Positions 27,083 through 34,890 of a DNA stretch of 64,000 bases are shown piece after piece. The stretch's first letter is position 1; every line of letters begins with the position of its first letter. The notes beneath the pieces were generated by a model. It did no database searches. It had not been told where the DNA came from and saw nothing but the letters and a program-made list of their open reading frames with translations. Origin of the DNA: Pygmaiobacter massiliensis (GTDB lineage: Bacteria > Bacillota > Clostridia > Oscillospirales > Ruminococcaceae); the NCBI GenBank assembly GCA_022778585.1, contig JALFTI010000020.1, forward strand, positions 120,360-184,359. Direction: 5' to 3'. A program made the position numbers and the translations under genes.

Positions 27083-27121
27083 AAAAACGGGCGCCTTAAA
27101 ACGCCCGTTTTTTCAAAAAAT
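27083..27121 (-). terminator. Terminator downstream of the HAD phosphatase gene
   Basis: AAAACGGGCG pairs with CGCCCGTTTT around a short loop, with T-runs on either strand. It lies just past the stop of the HAD gene. Confidence 0.87.
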
Positions 27122-27130
27122 TTAAAAAGG

Positions 27131-27787
27131 TTACTCCATGCACTCTAAAAGCGGAATAACATCCAAAAGGGTGCGGCACTGTGCCTGAACCAGCGGCGCC
27201 AGGTCCTGGGTTACGCCGGTCAAATCCGGAATCATTACGGTAAAAACGCCTGCGGCAGCGGCGGCCTTCACCCCGTTGGGGGAATCTTCCAGTACCATGC
27301 AGTTTTCGGGCTTTTCACCCAAAAGCTCGCAGGCCTTCAAAAAAATGTCCGGTTCGGGCTTGTAGTGGGCTACCATGGGGCCGTATACCCGCACATCAAA
27401 CCGATCCAGCACCCCTACCCGTTCCAGTTCCATATCGGCGCGCTGGGCGGCGGTGGAGGTGGCCAGGGCCAATTTGTACCCCTGCTGCTTCAGCCAATCC
27501 AGCAGGGCATGCAGGCCCAGTTTGGCTGGCACGCCGTATTGGCTAAAATATTCTTCCACATACCGCAGCTTTTTCTGGTGCAGCTGTTCAAAATCTACCC
27601 CCGGGCCCAAAATGGTCTGCCAGCGTTCGTATTCCGCCACAAAGTGCTTGCCGCGGGAATCCAATAAAAGCTGTTCGTCGAAGGGAAGACCGGCTTCCAG
27701 AAAGGTGCGTCGCCAGCAGGAAAGGTTCAGCCGCTCGGTGTCCAGCATCAGCCCGTCCATATCAAAAATCACTGCATGAATTGACAT
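27131..27787 (-). CDS. HAD superfamily phosphatase, beta-phosphoglucomutase-like
   Basis: This 218-residue protein starts at ATG after AAGGAG. The HAD motifs are in order: motif I FDMDGLMLDTE (catalytic Asp, residue 9), motif II LATSTA, the Lys of motif III in YKPEPDIF, and motif IV LEDSPNGVKAA. A helical cap sits between motifs I and II (subfamily IA, cap C1). This group includes phosphoglycolate phosphatase and beta-phosphoglucomutase; the substrate cannot be chosen from sequence. It is transcribed alone. Confidence 0.9.
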   Translation of the reverse strand: MSIHAVIFDMDGLMLDTERLNLSCWRRTFLEAGLPFDEQLLLDSRGKHFVAEYERWQTILGPGVDFEQLHQKKLRYVEEYFSQYGVPAKLGLHALLDWLKQQGYKLALATSTAAQRADMELERVGVLDRFDVRVYGPMVAHYKPEPDIFLKACELLGEKPENCMVLEDSPNGVKAAAAAGVFTVMIPDLTGVTQDLAPLVQAQCRTLLDVIPLLECME

Positions 27788-27971
27788 GATTTTCTCCTTT
27801 TTGTCCTATATGGTATTCGTAAAATATCGTACCCATTTTTATTATACCCGCTAAAGGGAATACTGGCAATCTGGATTTTCACAAAAAATGCGTAACTTGC
27901 CCTTTTAACACAGGGTTTGGTGTGGTAAACTAAAGAAAGTAATGAAAAAGGAGGCAGAGGAATCGTTTTTC

Positions 27972-29297
27972 ATGAATTTTGAAAATTTTTGTAAGTTAGG
28001 CCGCCGAATGGCGGCTAGTGTGTTGGTGGCGGCCTCGCTTTTTGGAATTTTGCCTTCGGCGCAGGCGGCCGAGCTGCCCACCCTGCAGGGGACAGCGGCC
28101 TGCCTGATGGATGCGGATACCGGGCAGGTTTTGTTTGAACAAAATATGGACAGCCAGCAGCCGCCGGCTTCCATTACCAAAATTATGACGGCCCTTTTAA
28201 CGGTGGAAAACTGCCAGTTGACCGATATTGTAACCATGAGTGATGAGGCGGTGTTCAGTGTTCCGCGCTCGGCCAGCCATATAGCGCTTCAGCCGGGAGA
28301 GCAGCTTACGGTGGAACAGGCACTCATGGCCACCATGCTTCCTTCCGCAAACGACGCAGCCAATGGCCTGGCTGAACAGGTAGCCGGCAGCATGGATGCT
28401 TTTGTGGAAATGATGAACCAGCGGGCGGCAGAATGCGGGGCAAAAAATACCCACTTTGCCAATGCTAATGGCCTGGACCAGGAAGGGCATTTGACAACCG
28501 CCTATGATATGGCCTGCATTACGCGGCAGGCGCTGAAAAACGAAACCTTCCGCATGGTGTTCGGCACGACCGAATACACCATTCCCCTCACAAATCTGCA
28601 GCCGGAGGCCCGCAATATTGGGGCCGGCCACAAAATGGTGTTTGACTTTACGAAGTATTATGACCCCACCGTGATTGGCGGCAAAAGCGGATATACCGAT
28701 GAGGCAGGCAATACTTTGGTGACGGTGGCCCAGCGGGATGGCCGCACCCTGATTGCGGTGGTGCTGGGCGAGCCCAGGAATGCAGCCATGTACGAGGACA
28801 CGATTGCGCTGTTTGAGTATGGCTATTCGGCGTTTGATTCCCTCACCATTTCGGCAGAACAGCTGGCCCGCGGCAATGAATTGGTGGACCCGAAAGATTC
28901 CCTCACCGTTCTGGTGACCGAAGGGATCAGCGCGGAGGATTTGACCTTTGAGTACACCACCGGCGAAACCGGCGCCGACAGCTACACCGTTGAGGTACAG
29001 GCTGTATTGACCCAGGAGACCGGTCTGCAGTATGCAGTGCTGGGTTCCACCACACTGCAGTACCATATGGAGGTGCTGCCCACTGCCCAGACTGCCGAAA
29101 CTTCCCAGGCCCAGACGACCGCTCTGCAAGTGGAAGAAGAGCAGCCACTGCTGGTTAAGGCGCTGCTTACAGCCGGCCGGCTGGCGGTTAGTGCGGTTAC
29201 CCTGGCAATTATAGTGGTCGTTTTTGGGCTGTTTGTCATACGGCTTTGGTACGATTTGAAAGGCAACAGAAAAAAACGCCGCGTTCGCGGCCGCTGA
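27972..29297 (+). CDS. dacA: D-alanyl-D-alanine carboxypeptidase, DacA (PBP5) type
   Basis: This 441-residue enzyme trims the terminal D-Ala from peptidoglycan stem peptides. The start is taken as ATG (MNFENFCKLGRR) after AGAGGA; an ATG 30 bases earlier is possible. A signal peptide ends near QAAEL. The active-site motifs are SITK (PASITKIMTAL), SAN (LPSANDAANGLAE) and KSG (IGGKSGYTDEAG), the last in place of KTG. A C-terminal beta domain (about 290-380) leads to a membrane helix (LAIIVVVFGLFVIRLWYD) and a strongly basic tail. Classical PBP5 ends in an amphipathic helix; here the anchor is a true membrane span. Single gene. Confidence 0.93.
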   Translation: MNFENFCKLGRRMAASVLVAASLFGILPSAQAAELPTLQGTAACLMDADTGQVLFEQNMDSQQPPASITKIMTALLTVENCQLTDIVTMSDEAVFSVPRSASHIALQPGEQLTVEQALMATMLPSANDAANGLAEQVAGSMDAFVEMMNQRAAECGAKNTHFANANGLDQEGHLTTAYDMACITRQALKNETFRMVFGTTEYTIPLTNLQPEARNIGAGHKMVFDFTKYYDPTVIGGKSGYTDEAGNTLVTVAQRDGRTLIAVVLGEPRNAAMYEDTIALFEYGYSAFDSLTISAEQLARGNELVDPKDSLTVLVTEGISAEDLTFEYTTGETGADSYTVEVQAVLTQETGLQYAVLGSTTLQYHMEVLPTAQTAETSQAQTTALQVEEEQPLLVKALLTAGRLAVSAVTLAIIVVVFGLFVIRLWYDLKGNRKKRRVRGR

Positions 29298-29327
29298 ATT
29301 TGCGCGGTTTGGCTTTATGGTAAAAAA

Positions 29328-29369
29328 GAAACCCGGGAGATGGCGAAAGCCATTTTCCCGGGTTTTTGC
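29328..29369 (+). terminator. Intrinsic terminator after dacA
   Basis: AAACCCGGGAGATGGC pairs with GCCATTTTCCCGGGTTT around a GAAA loop (one A-T-rich mismatch), followed by T5. Confidence 0.93.
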
Positions 29370-29406
29370 TGTAAAAATAGGCAAACAGGTGCAGGGCAAA
29401 AGCAAT

Positions 29407-30309
29407 TCAGTACCGGGCCAAATGGTCTACTACCGCAACTATCCGCTTGCCCGCGTTTGCCGGGTCCATGGCCAGTTCCAGCCCGGCGCCAATAACAGCC
29501 CCCGCCGAAGGCGCCGCAGGAATACCGTCGCACAAAAGAACTTCCCCGGCAAACTTTTTGCCGTCGCCGGTGGTCACGGGCTGTATCCTGTCCACAATGT
29601 AAGGGTTATAGTTTTCCGGCACAAACCCAAACCCTATGCCGTCCAGCCCGTGCCGGCCCGGTGCGCCGCCCTCCAGTACCCGGCTTTCAGCCGGTTCCAC
29701 CGCAACTACCTGAATGTTTCCGCTCCAGGCTTTCAGGTATTCGCCGCATCCGGTCAGGGTGCCGCAGCTGCCGGCCCCGGCTACAAAAAAATCCAGCCGG
29801 TCATCTAGCGCATGGCGTAGGGCAGGCGCGGTAACCCTACGGTGATATTCCGGGTTCAGGTCGTTGGCACACCAGTTCAGGTAATAATGCCCCCGCCCGG
29901 CGGCCAGCGCACGGGCCTTGGAGGCACAGGCAGCTCTGCCGCCTTCTGCGGGGCAGATAGCAAGCCGCGCCCCAAGCGCGGCCAGCTGCTGGCGGCGGGC
30001 CAAAGGGACCGAATCCGGCAGGCATAAGGTAATCGGGTGGCCGGTGCGGTAACAGGCAAGGGCCAGGGCTGCGGCAAAGCTTCCGCTGCCGGTTTCCGCT
30101 ACGGGCTGCCCCTTTGCCAAAAGCCGGGCCTCTTCCGCCAGGCGAATCATACCCTCGGCCAATGCGTCGCGGGCGGTGCCGGTGGGGCCAAACCCCGTTA
30201 CAAACAGTACCAGCTCGGCCGGCGGCGCATAGCGTGCGCAAAGCCCGCTGCACTGCACAGCCAATCCTGGCATTGCCCGGAAAAGGTCGTGAAAAATCTG
30301 CTGCGGCAT
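29407..30309 (-). CDS. Cysteine-synthase-fold PLP-family protein with altered active site
   Basis: This 300-residue protein is clearly built like O-acetylserine sulfhydrylase (CysK). LCLPDSVPLARRQQLAALGA, FVAGAGSCGTLTGCGEYLK, VAVEPAESRVL, GIGFGFVPEN and SAGAVIGAGL align along its length. The key residues differ. CysK has NPxxSVK with the PLP-binding Lys; here GPTGTARDALAEG puts Arg at that position. The TSGNTG substrate loop reads TGSGSF. The GSCGT phosphate loop and the C-terminal Ser are retained. It may bind a ligand without classical PLP chemistry, or use another Lys. ATG start after GGGGAAGG. It is a single gene on the minus strand, next to no sulfur genes. Confidence 0.75.
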   Translation of the reverse strand: MPQQIFHDLFRAMPGLAVQCSGLCARYAPPAELVLFVTGFGPTGTARDALAEGMIRLAEEARLLAKGQPVAETGSGSFAAALALACYRTGHPITLCLPDSVPLARRQQLAALGARLAICPAEGGRAACASKARALAAGRGHYYLNWCANDLNPEYHRRVTAPALRHALDDRLDFFVAGAGSCGTLTGCGEYLKAWSGNIQVVAVEPAESRVLEGGAPGRHGLDGIGFGFVPENYNPYIVDRIQPVTTGDGKKFAGEVLLCDGIPAAPSAGAVIGAGLELAMDPANAGKRIVAVVDHLARY

Positions 30310-30527
30310 GCCACAAACACCTTCCCCTCTTTACAAAAAAGCCCCTGCATTTGGGCAAATCGCCTTTTCTGCTCTTTATTAATACTATCCGGGCTTTGCG
30401 GGGTTGTCAAATGCAGGCGAAAAAACAGCCGGAAGCCGGTATGCAGGCATGCGGATTGGGAAACCGCTTTTTGCTTAAAAATTAGTTAAACATACAAAAA
30501 ACGCCGCGCTGGTTTTGTGAAAAGTTC

Positions 30528-30556
30528 TTGACTTTTACAGCTGAATCGGGTATAAT
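30528..30556 (+). promoter_or_regulatory. Sigma-A promoter of the ylxM-ffh operon
   Basis: TTGACT and TATAAT are separated by 17 bases. Transcription should begin near 30563, right before the first leader hairpin. Confidence 0.9.
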
Positions 30557-30563
30557 TGCGGTT

Positions 30564-30600
30564 GTAAAGTGATTTGCTTTACACATGCTGTAAAGGGGTG
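30564..30600 (+). promoter_or_regulatory. Alternative 5' hairpins upstream of ylxM
   Basis: GTAAAG (30564-30569), CTTTAC (30577-30582) and GTAAAG (30590-30595) are spaced so that the central block can pair with either neighbour. The last GTAAAG runs into the GGGG ribosome-binding site of ylxM. One fold would therefore expose the site and the other would mask it. Confidence 0.45.
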
Positions 30601-30606
30601 AGTGGT

Positions 30607-30969
30607 GTGGCCAAAAACTTGGAAATATCTTTTTTGCTTGATTTTTATGGCCAGGTGCTCACCGAAAAGCAGCGGGATGTTATGGAACAATATTATAACG
30701 ACGACCTTTCTCTGGCCGAAATTGCCGATAATTTTGGCATTACCCGGCAGGGTGTGCGGGACGCCATTAAGCGCGGCGAGGCCATTATACTGGACCTGGA
30801 GGAAAAGGTGGGCTTTGCCGCCCGGTACCGGGCGGTGCAAAGCGGGGTGGCGCGCATTGCGCAGCTGGCAAGGGATATTCGTTTTGCCAACAGCGGTTAT
30901 GGTGCGGACCCAAAAGTGGAAGAGGCCGCCAGCCAGATTATTGCGATTACCGAGCAGATCAGTGAGTAA
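30607..30969 (+). CDS. ylxM: YlxM family DNA-binding/SRP accessory protein
   Basis: The start is GTG (VAKNLEISFLLDF), 6 bases after AAAGGGG; 120 residues. The family block FYGQVLTEKQRDVMEQYYND and the sigma-factor-like helix-turn-helix SLAEIADNFGITRQGVRDAI are both clear. YlxM proteins are encoded beside ffh in many Gram-positives and are linked to the signal recognition particle. Here ffh starts 14 bases downstream. Confidence 0.9.
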   Translation: MAKNLEISFLLDFYGQVLTEKQRDVMEQYYNDDLSLAEIADNFGITRQGVRDAIKRGEAIILDLEEKVGFAARYRAVQSGVARIAQLARDIRFANSGYGADPKVEEAASQIIAITEQISE

Positions 30970-30983
30970 GGAGGACAGCGCCC

Positions 30984-32315
30984 TTGGCCTTTGAAAGTTT
31001 AAGCGAAAAGCTGGCTGCCGCTTTTAAACGGCTGCGCCAGAAAGGAAAACTGACCGAGCCGGACATTAAAGCCGCCATGCGGGAAGTGCGAATGGCCTTG
31101 CTGGAGGCGGATGTCAACTATAAGGTCGCAAAAGAGTTTATTGCAAAGGTGTCCGAGCGGGCGGTGGGCGCCGAGGTAATGGAAAGCCTGACCCCGGCCC
31201 AGCAGGTTATTAAAATAGTAAACGAAGAGCTTACCGTCCTGATGGGGGAGGAAAGCCGGGGAATCCGCATCAATTCCAAGCCGCCCACCATTGTTATGAT
31301 GTGCGGTCTGCAGGGTTCCGGTAAAACCACCCACTCGGCAAAGCTTGCCAAATACTATGCCAAGCAGGGCCACCGGCCGCTTTTGGTGGCCTGCGATATC
31401 TACCGCCCTGCGGCTATTGACCAGCTGAAGGTTGTGGGGGAAAAGGCCGGTGTACCTGTTTTTGAACTGGGGCGTGAAAAGCCGGAGCTGATTGCCAAAA
31501 AGGCACTTTCCCACGCAAAGGATTATGGGAACGACCTGGTGATTTTGGATACCGCCGGCCGGCTGCATGTGGATGATGCGCTGATGGAGGAGCTTTCCCG
31601 CATCAAGCAGACAATTCCCGTGGATGAAACCCTGCTGGTTGTGGATTCGATGGCCGGCCAGGATGCGGTTAATGTGGCCAAAAGCTTTGATGAGAAGATC
31701 GGCGTGGACGGGGTTATCCTGACCAAGCTGGACGGCGATACCCGTGGCGGCGCGGCCCTTTCGGTCCGGGCCGTTACCGGCAAGCCCATCAAGTTTGCAG
31801 GCGTTGGGGAAAAGCTGGACGACCTGGAGGTTTTTCACCCCGACCGAATGGCCAGCCGCATTTTGGGTATGGGGGATGTGATGACCCTCATCGAAAAGGC
31901 CCAGGCTGCGCAGGACTCCAAACAGGCCGAACAGACCGCCAAGCGGATGCTGGCCAACAAGTTTGATATGAACGACATGCTGGACCAGCTGGCGCAGGTA
32001 AAAAAGATGGGCGGCGTTTCGGCCATGCTTTCCATGCTGCCCGGTGCGGCCAAGGTGTCGGAAGAGGATATTTCGGCCAGTGACAAACAGTTTGTCCGGG
32101 TAGAGGCCATTATCCGCAGCATGACCCCCGCCGAGCGGGCGAAACCCTCTATTATTGACCCCAAGCGCAAGCGCCGCATTGCGGCGGGCAGCGGTACCCG
32201 GGTGGAGGATGTAAACCGGCTTTTACGCCAGTTTGAACAGATGCAGAAGATGATGAAGCAGTTTAAAAAGAACCCCCGCGCCTTTGGCCGCCGGGGCGGG
32301 CGCTTTGGCTTTTAA
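30984..32315 (+). CDS. ffh: Signal recognition particle protein Ffh
   Basis: This 443-residue GTPase starts at TTG, 9 bases after AAGGAGG. The N domain is at 1-90, and the G domain follows with GLQGSGKTT (P-loop), CDIYRPAAIDQL, DTAGRLH and TKLDGDTRGG. The M domain follows from about 325 and is rich in Met (FDMNDMLDQL, SMLSMLPG, MQKMMKQF); it binds 4.5S RNA and signal peptides. It targets nascent membrane and secreted proteins to the translocon. It is second in the ylxM operon. Confidence 0.97.
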   Translation: MAFESLSEKLAAAFKRLRQKGKLTEPDIKAAMREVRMALLEADVNYKVAKEFIAKVSERAVGAEVMESLTPAQQVIKIVNEELTVLMGEESRGIRINSKPPTIVMMCGLQGSGKTTHSAKLAKYYAKQGHRPLLVACDIYRPAAIDQLKVVGEKAGVPVFELGREKPELIAKKALSHAKDYGNDLVILDTAGRLHVDDALMEELSRIKQTIPVDETLLVVDSMAGQDAVNVAKSFDEKIGVDGVILTKLDGDTRGGAALSVRAVTGKPIKFAGVGEKLDDLEVFHPDRMASRILGMGDVMTLIEKAQAAQDSKQAEQTAKRMLANKFDMNDMLDQLAQVKKMGGVSAMLSMLPGAAKVSEEDISASDKQFVRVEAIIRSMTPAERAKPSIIDPKRKRRIAAGSGTRVEDVNRLLRQFEQMQKMMKQFKKNPRAFGRRGGRFGF

Positions 32316-32379
32316 AGATTTTTTCCGGGCAGCCGGTTAAAATAAACCAAACATATTTTATTATCTGGAGGAATTACCA

Positions 32380-32622
32380 ATGGCAGTAAAGATCAGACTG
32401 CGCCGCATGGGCGCCAAGAAGAACCCGTTCTATCGTGTTGTAGTGGCCGACAGCCGCTTCCCCCGCGACGGCCGTTTTATTGAAGAGATCGGCACCTATG
32501 ATCCCACCAAGGAGCCCAGCGAGATCAACATCGACGGCGAGAAGGCCAAAAAGTGGATCGCCAACGGCGCCCAGCCTACCGATACCGTTCGTGTGCTTCT
32601 GAAAAAGAAAGAGATCCTGTAA
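32380..32622 (+). CDS. rpsP: 30S ribosomal protein S16
   Basis: The 80-residue protein has the S16 N-terminus ([20 protein letters not shown]) and the [20 protein letters not shown] block. It has a strong site (TGGAGG) and a translation-optimised codon choice. It assembles into the small ribosomal subunit. It is followed by khpA, the usual order. Confidence 0.98.
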   Translation: MAVKIRLRRMGAKKNPFYRVVVADSRFPRDGRFIEEIGTYDPTKEPSEINIDGEKAKKWIANGAQPTDTVRVLLKKKEIL

Positions 32623-32657
32623 GCCGACGGTTGCTCTTTCTTTAAAGGAGGCTTTCG

Positions 32658-32891
32658 ATGGAAGAACTTCTTATCACATTGGCCAGCGGCCTTGTGGAAA
32701 ACAAGGAAGCGGTTCGTGTGACCACAGACCAGCCCAATGCCGAGGGCGTGGTGGTTTATCATCTTTCGGTGGCGGAAGAGGATATGGGCCGCGTGATTGG
32801 CAAGCAGGGCCGAATCGCCAAAGCGATCCGCGTGGTAATGCGGGCCGCCGCAGTGCGGGAAGGTCAGAAGATCCTGGTCGAAATTGACTAA
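32658..32891 (+). CDS. khpA: KH-domain RNA-binding protein KhpA
   Basis: This 77-residue protein is one KH domain. The GxxG RNA-binding loop lies in GRVIGKQGRIAKAIRVVM (about 49-66). KhpA forms complexes with KhpB and binds many RNAs in Gram-positives. It sits between rpsP and rimM as in most Firmicutes. The ATG follows AAAGGAGG. Confidence 0.95.
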   Translation: MEELLITLASGLVENKEAVRVTTDQPNAEGVVVYHLSVAEEDMGRVIGKQGRIAKAIRVVMRAAAVREGQKILVEID

Positions 32892-32952
32892 GTGATTTTA
32901 TACCATCGCCTGGGTGCGACTTCGGGCGGATTGGCGCGGTTGACCAAGATGA

Positions 32953-32996
32953 AAAAGCGTGCTGGTGCAGCAGGTGCTGTGCGGCACGCTTTTTTA
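32953..32996 (+). terminator. Internal terminator or attenuator between khpA and rimM
   Basis: AAAAAGCGTGC pairs with GCACGCTTTTTT and encloses a smaller GCAGCAGGTGCTGTGC hairpin. The T-run follows directly, and rimM starts 20 bases later. It would partly end rpsP-khpA transcription and lower rimM-trmD expression. Confidence 0.75.
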
Positions 32997-33016
32997 GAAG
33001 AAAGGGTGTTTTGTGT

Positions 33017-33535
33017 ATGCTGAAACCTTATCTGGAGGCCGGAAAATTTGTGACCACTCACGGGGTAATGGGGGAACTGAAGGCTTACCCCTATTGTGAC
33101 GGGCCCGAATTTTTATGTGGCTTTAAGCGCTTTTATTTAAGCCCGCAGGGGGGCAGCCCGCTTGTGGTGGAAAGCGCGCGGGTGCAAAAAAATGTCACCC
33201 TCATCAAGCTGCAGGGGGTGGATTCTCTGGAAGCTGCCCGGGGGTATGTGAACCGCATGTTCTATATCAGCAGGGCCGATGTAAAGCTGCCGCAGGGGCG
33301 GTATTTTGTGCAGGATATTATTGGCTGCCAGGTGAAAGATGCAGATACCGACCAGCTGTACGGCCAGGTTATCGAGGTAACCAGCAATGGCCCGCAGGAT
33401 ATCTACTCGGTGAAAACGCCGGATGGCCGGGTGGTTTTGTTCCCGGCGGTAGAAGCTTTTCTGGTTAAGACTGATGTGGAGGCCGGGCTGATTACCGTGC
33501 GGCCTATAGAAGGGATGTTCACCGATGCGGATTGA
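33017..33535 (+). CDS. rimM: 16S rRNA processing protein RimM
   Basis: This 172-residue protein has the family start LEAGKFVTTHGVMGELKAYP and a PRC-barrel C-terminus (FVQDIIGCQVKDADTDQLYG, then VVLFPAVEAFLV). ATG 33017 is chosen, about 9 bases after AAAGGGTG; TTG at 33011 is too close. RimM binds S19 and helps mature the 30S head. Its end overlaps trmD by 11 bases. Confidence 0.94.
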   Translation: MLKPYLEAGKFVTTHGVMGELKAYPYCDGPEFLCGFKRFYLSPQGGSPLVVESARVQKNVTLIKLQGVDSLEAARGYVNRMFYISRADVKLPQGRYFVQDIIGCQVKDADTDQLYGQVIEVTSNGPQDIYSVKTPDGRVVLFPAVEAFLVKTDVEAGLITVRPIEGMFTDAD

Positions 33536-34241
33536 TATTGCAACCTTGTTTCCCGAAATGTGTGAGGCGGTGTTAAGCGAGAGCATTATCGGGCGGGCCC
33601 GCCGTGCCGGCCGGGTGGAAATGCACTGCCACAATATTCGGGATTATACGCTGAACCGACAGAAAAGCGTGGACGATTACCCCTATGGCGGCGGCCATGG
33701 CATGATTTTGCAGGCCCAGCCGGTTTACCTGTGCTGCAAGGCCATTGAAGCCCAGCAGCAGGTGGAAAAGCCCCATGTTATTTTTTTGACCGCAGGTGGT
33801 AAAACTTTTACCCAGCAGCGGGCAAAGGAACTGGCGCGCCTGCCTGCCATTACGCTGGTGTGCGGCCACTACGAAGGGGTGGACGAACGGGTTATTGAAG
33901 AGCTGGCCGACGAGGAGATCAGCCTGGGGGATTTTGTTATTACAGGCGGGGAACTTGCCGCATTGGTAGTGGCAGACAGCGTTGCCCGCATGTGTGACGG
34001 GGTGCTGTCCTGCAAAGAGGGATATGAGGACGAAAGCTACTATAACGGCCTGCTGGAATACCCGCAGTACACCCGCCCGGAGGTGTGGCGCGGCAGAATA
34101 GTGCCTGCGGTGTTGCGCTCTGGCCATGCTAAAAACATTGCCGACTGGCGCGCCGAGCAGGCCGTTTTGCGGACCAAACAGCGCCGGCCGGATTTGTGGG
34201 AAGCATATGCAAATGCCAAAAAAGACCCCAAAGCGAAATAA
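33525..34241 (+). CDS. trmD: tRNA (guanine37-N1)-methyltransferase
   Basis: This 238-residue SPOUT methyltransferase modifies G37 of tRNAs with G36. Motifs: DIATLFPEMCEAVL at the start, DDYPYGGGHGMIL, LVCGHYEGVDERV (the trefoil knot that binds AdoMet), ISLGDFVITGGELAA, and YPQYTRPEVWRG. It overlaps rimM by 11 bases, so translation is coupled. The usual next gene, rplS (L19), is absent and ptsH follows instead. tRNA-Pro(GGG), found elsewhere in the window, is the type of tRNA TrmD modifies. Confidence 0.97.
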   Translation: MRIDIATLFPEMCEAVLSESIIGRARRAGRVEMHCHNIRDYTLNRQKSVDDYPYGGGHGMILQAQPVYLCCKAIEAQQQVEKPHVIFLTAGGKTFTQQRAKELARLPAITLVCGHYEGVDERVIEELADEEISLGDFVITGGELAALVVADSVARMCDGVLSCKEGYEDESYYNGLLEYPQYTRPEVWRGRIVPAVLRSGHAKNIADWRAEQAVLRTKQRRPDLWEAYANAKKDPKAK

Positions 34242-34388
34242 ATCGGTATATTTTTTAAAATGTTGGAAACCATTGTCTTTGTTGAACAATGATGTTGAAA
34301 ACTTTGTGGACAAAATATACAAACTGCACCGGCGCGGGAAACGGAAAAACAGCGACACGCCGAAATTTTAAGATTTTCGCCGCAACAG

Positions 34389-34418
34389 TTGACGAAAAAG
34401 CTGGTTTTGATATATCAT
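34389..34418 (+). promoter_or_regulatory. Probable ptsH promoter
   Basis: TTGACG and TATCAT are separated by 18 bases, about 60 bases upstream of ptsH. Confidence 0.6.
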
Positions 34419-34479
34419 GATACCGCGAGAGTCATTTAAAACTTCACGAAAAATTTGACGAAACAGGAGTGTTTATGCC

Positions 34480-34743
34480 ATGTTTGTGAAAGAGGTTACC
34501 GTTGAAAATCAGGTGGGTCTGCATGCGCGTCCCGCAACCTTCTTTATCCAGAAGGCAAATGAATTCAAATCCTCCATTTGGGTGGAAAAAGAAGAGCGCC
34601 GTGTAAACGCGAAGAGCCTGCTGGGTGTGCTCAGCCTGGGCATTGTGGGCGGCACCACCATCCGGATCATCGCAGACGGTGCAGATGAGCAGCAGGCCGT
34701 GGAAGGCCTTATTAAGCTGGTAAATTCCGGCTTCAGCGATTAA
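34480..34743 (+). CDS. ptsH: Phosphocarrier protein HPr
   Basis: This 87-residue protein has the phosphorylatable His15 in VGLHARPAT and the regulatory Ser46 in VNAKSLLGVLSLGI. Both sites mark a true Gram-positive HPr that carries phosphate from enzyme I to PTS permeases and, through Ser46, takes part in carbon catabolite control. No PTS enzyme genes are adjacent. It has its own promoter and terminator. Confidence 0.95.
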   Translation: MFVKEVTVENQVGLHARPATFFIQKANEFKSSIWVEKEERRVNAKSLLGVLSLGIVGGTTIRIIADGADEQQAVEGLIKLVNSGFSD

Positions 34744-34754
34744 CAACTTGTTGG

Positions 34755-34792
34755 AATGCCGTTCTGCTGTTGGTGCAGGGCGGCATTTTTTG
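34755..34792 (+). terminator. Terminator after ptsH
   Basis: AATGCCG-CTGC pairs with GCAG-GCGGCATT with small bulges and runs into T6. Confidence 0.88.
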
Positions 34793-34890
34793 TCGAATGG
34801 GGCCGCAAAAGGGCGCAGTAGCTGGGCAGCTGGCACCGAAAAACTTTGCTGTTTGCATAAAAAGCACCGCGCCCGGAAAGGACACTGCCA

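Noticed and set aside
28197..29405. Long open frame on the minus strand opposite dacA.
   Set aside because: It is a shadow of a high-quality gene with clear active-site motifs, and it has no ribosome site or family features.
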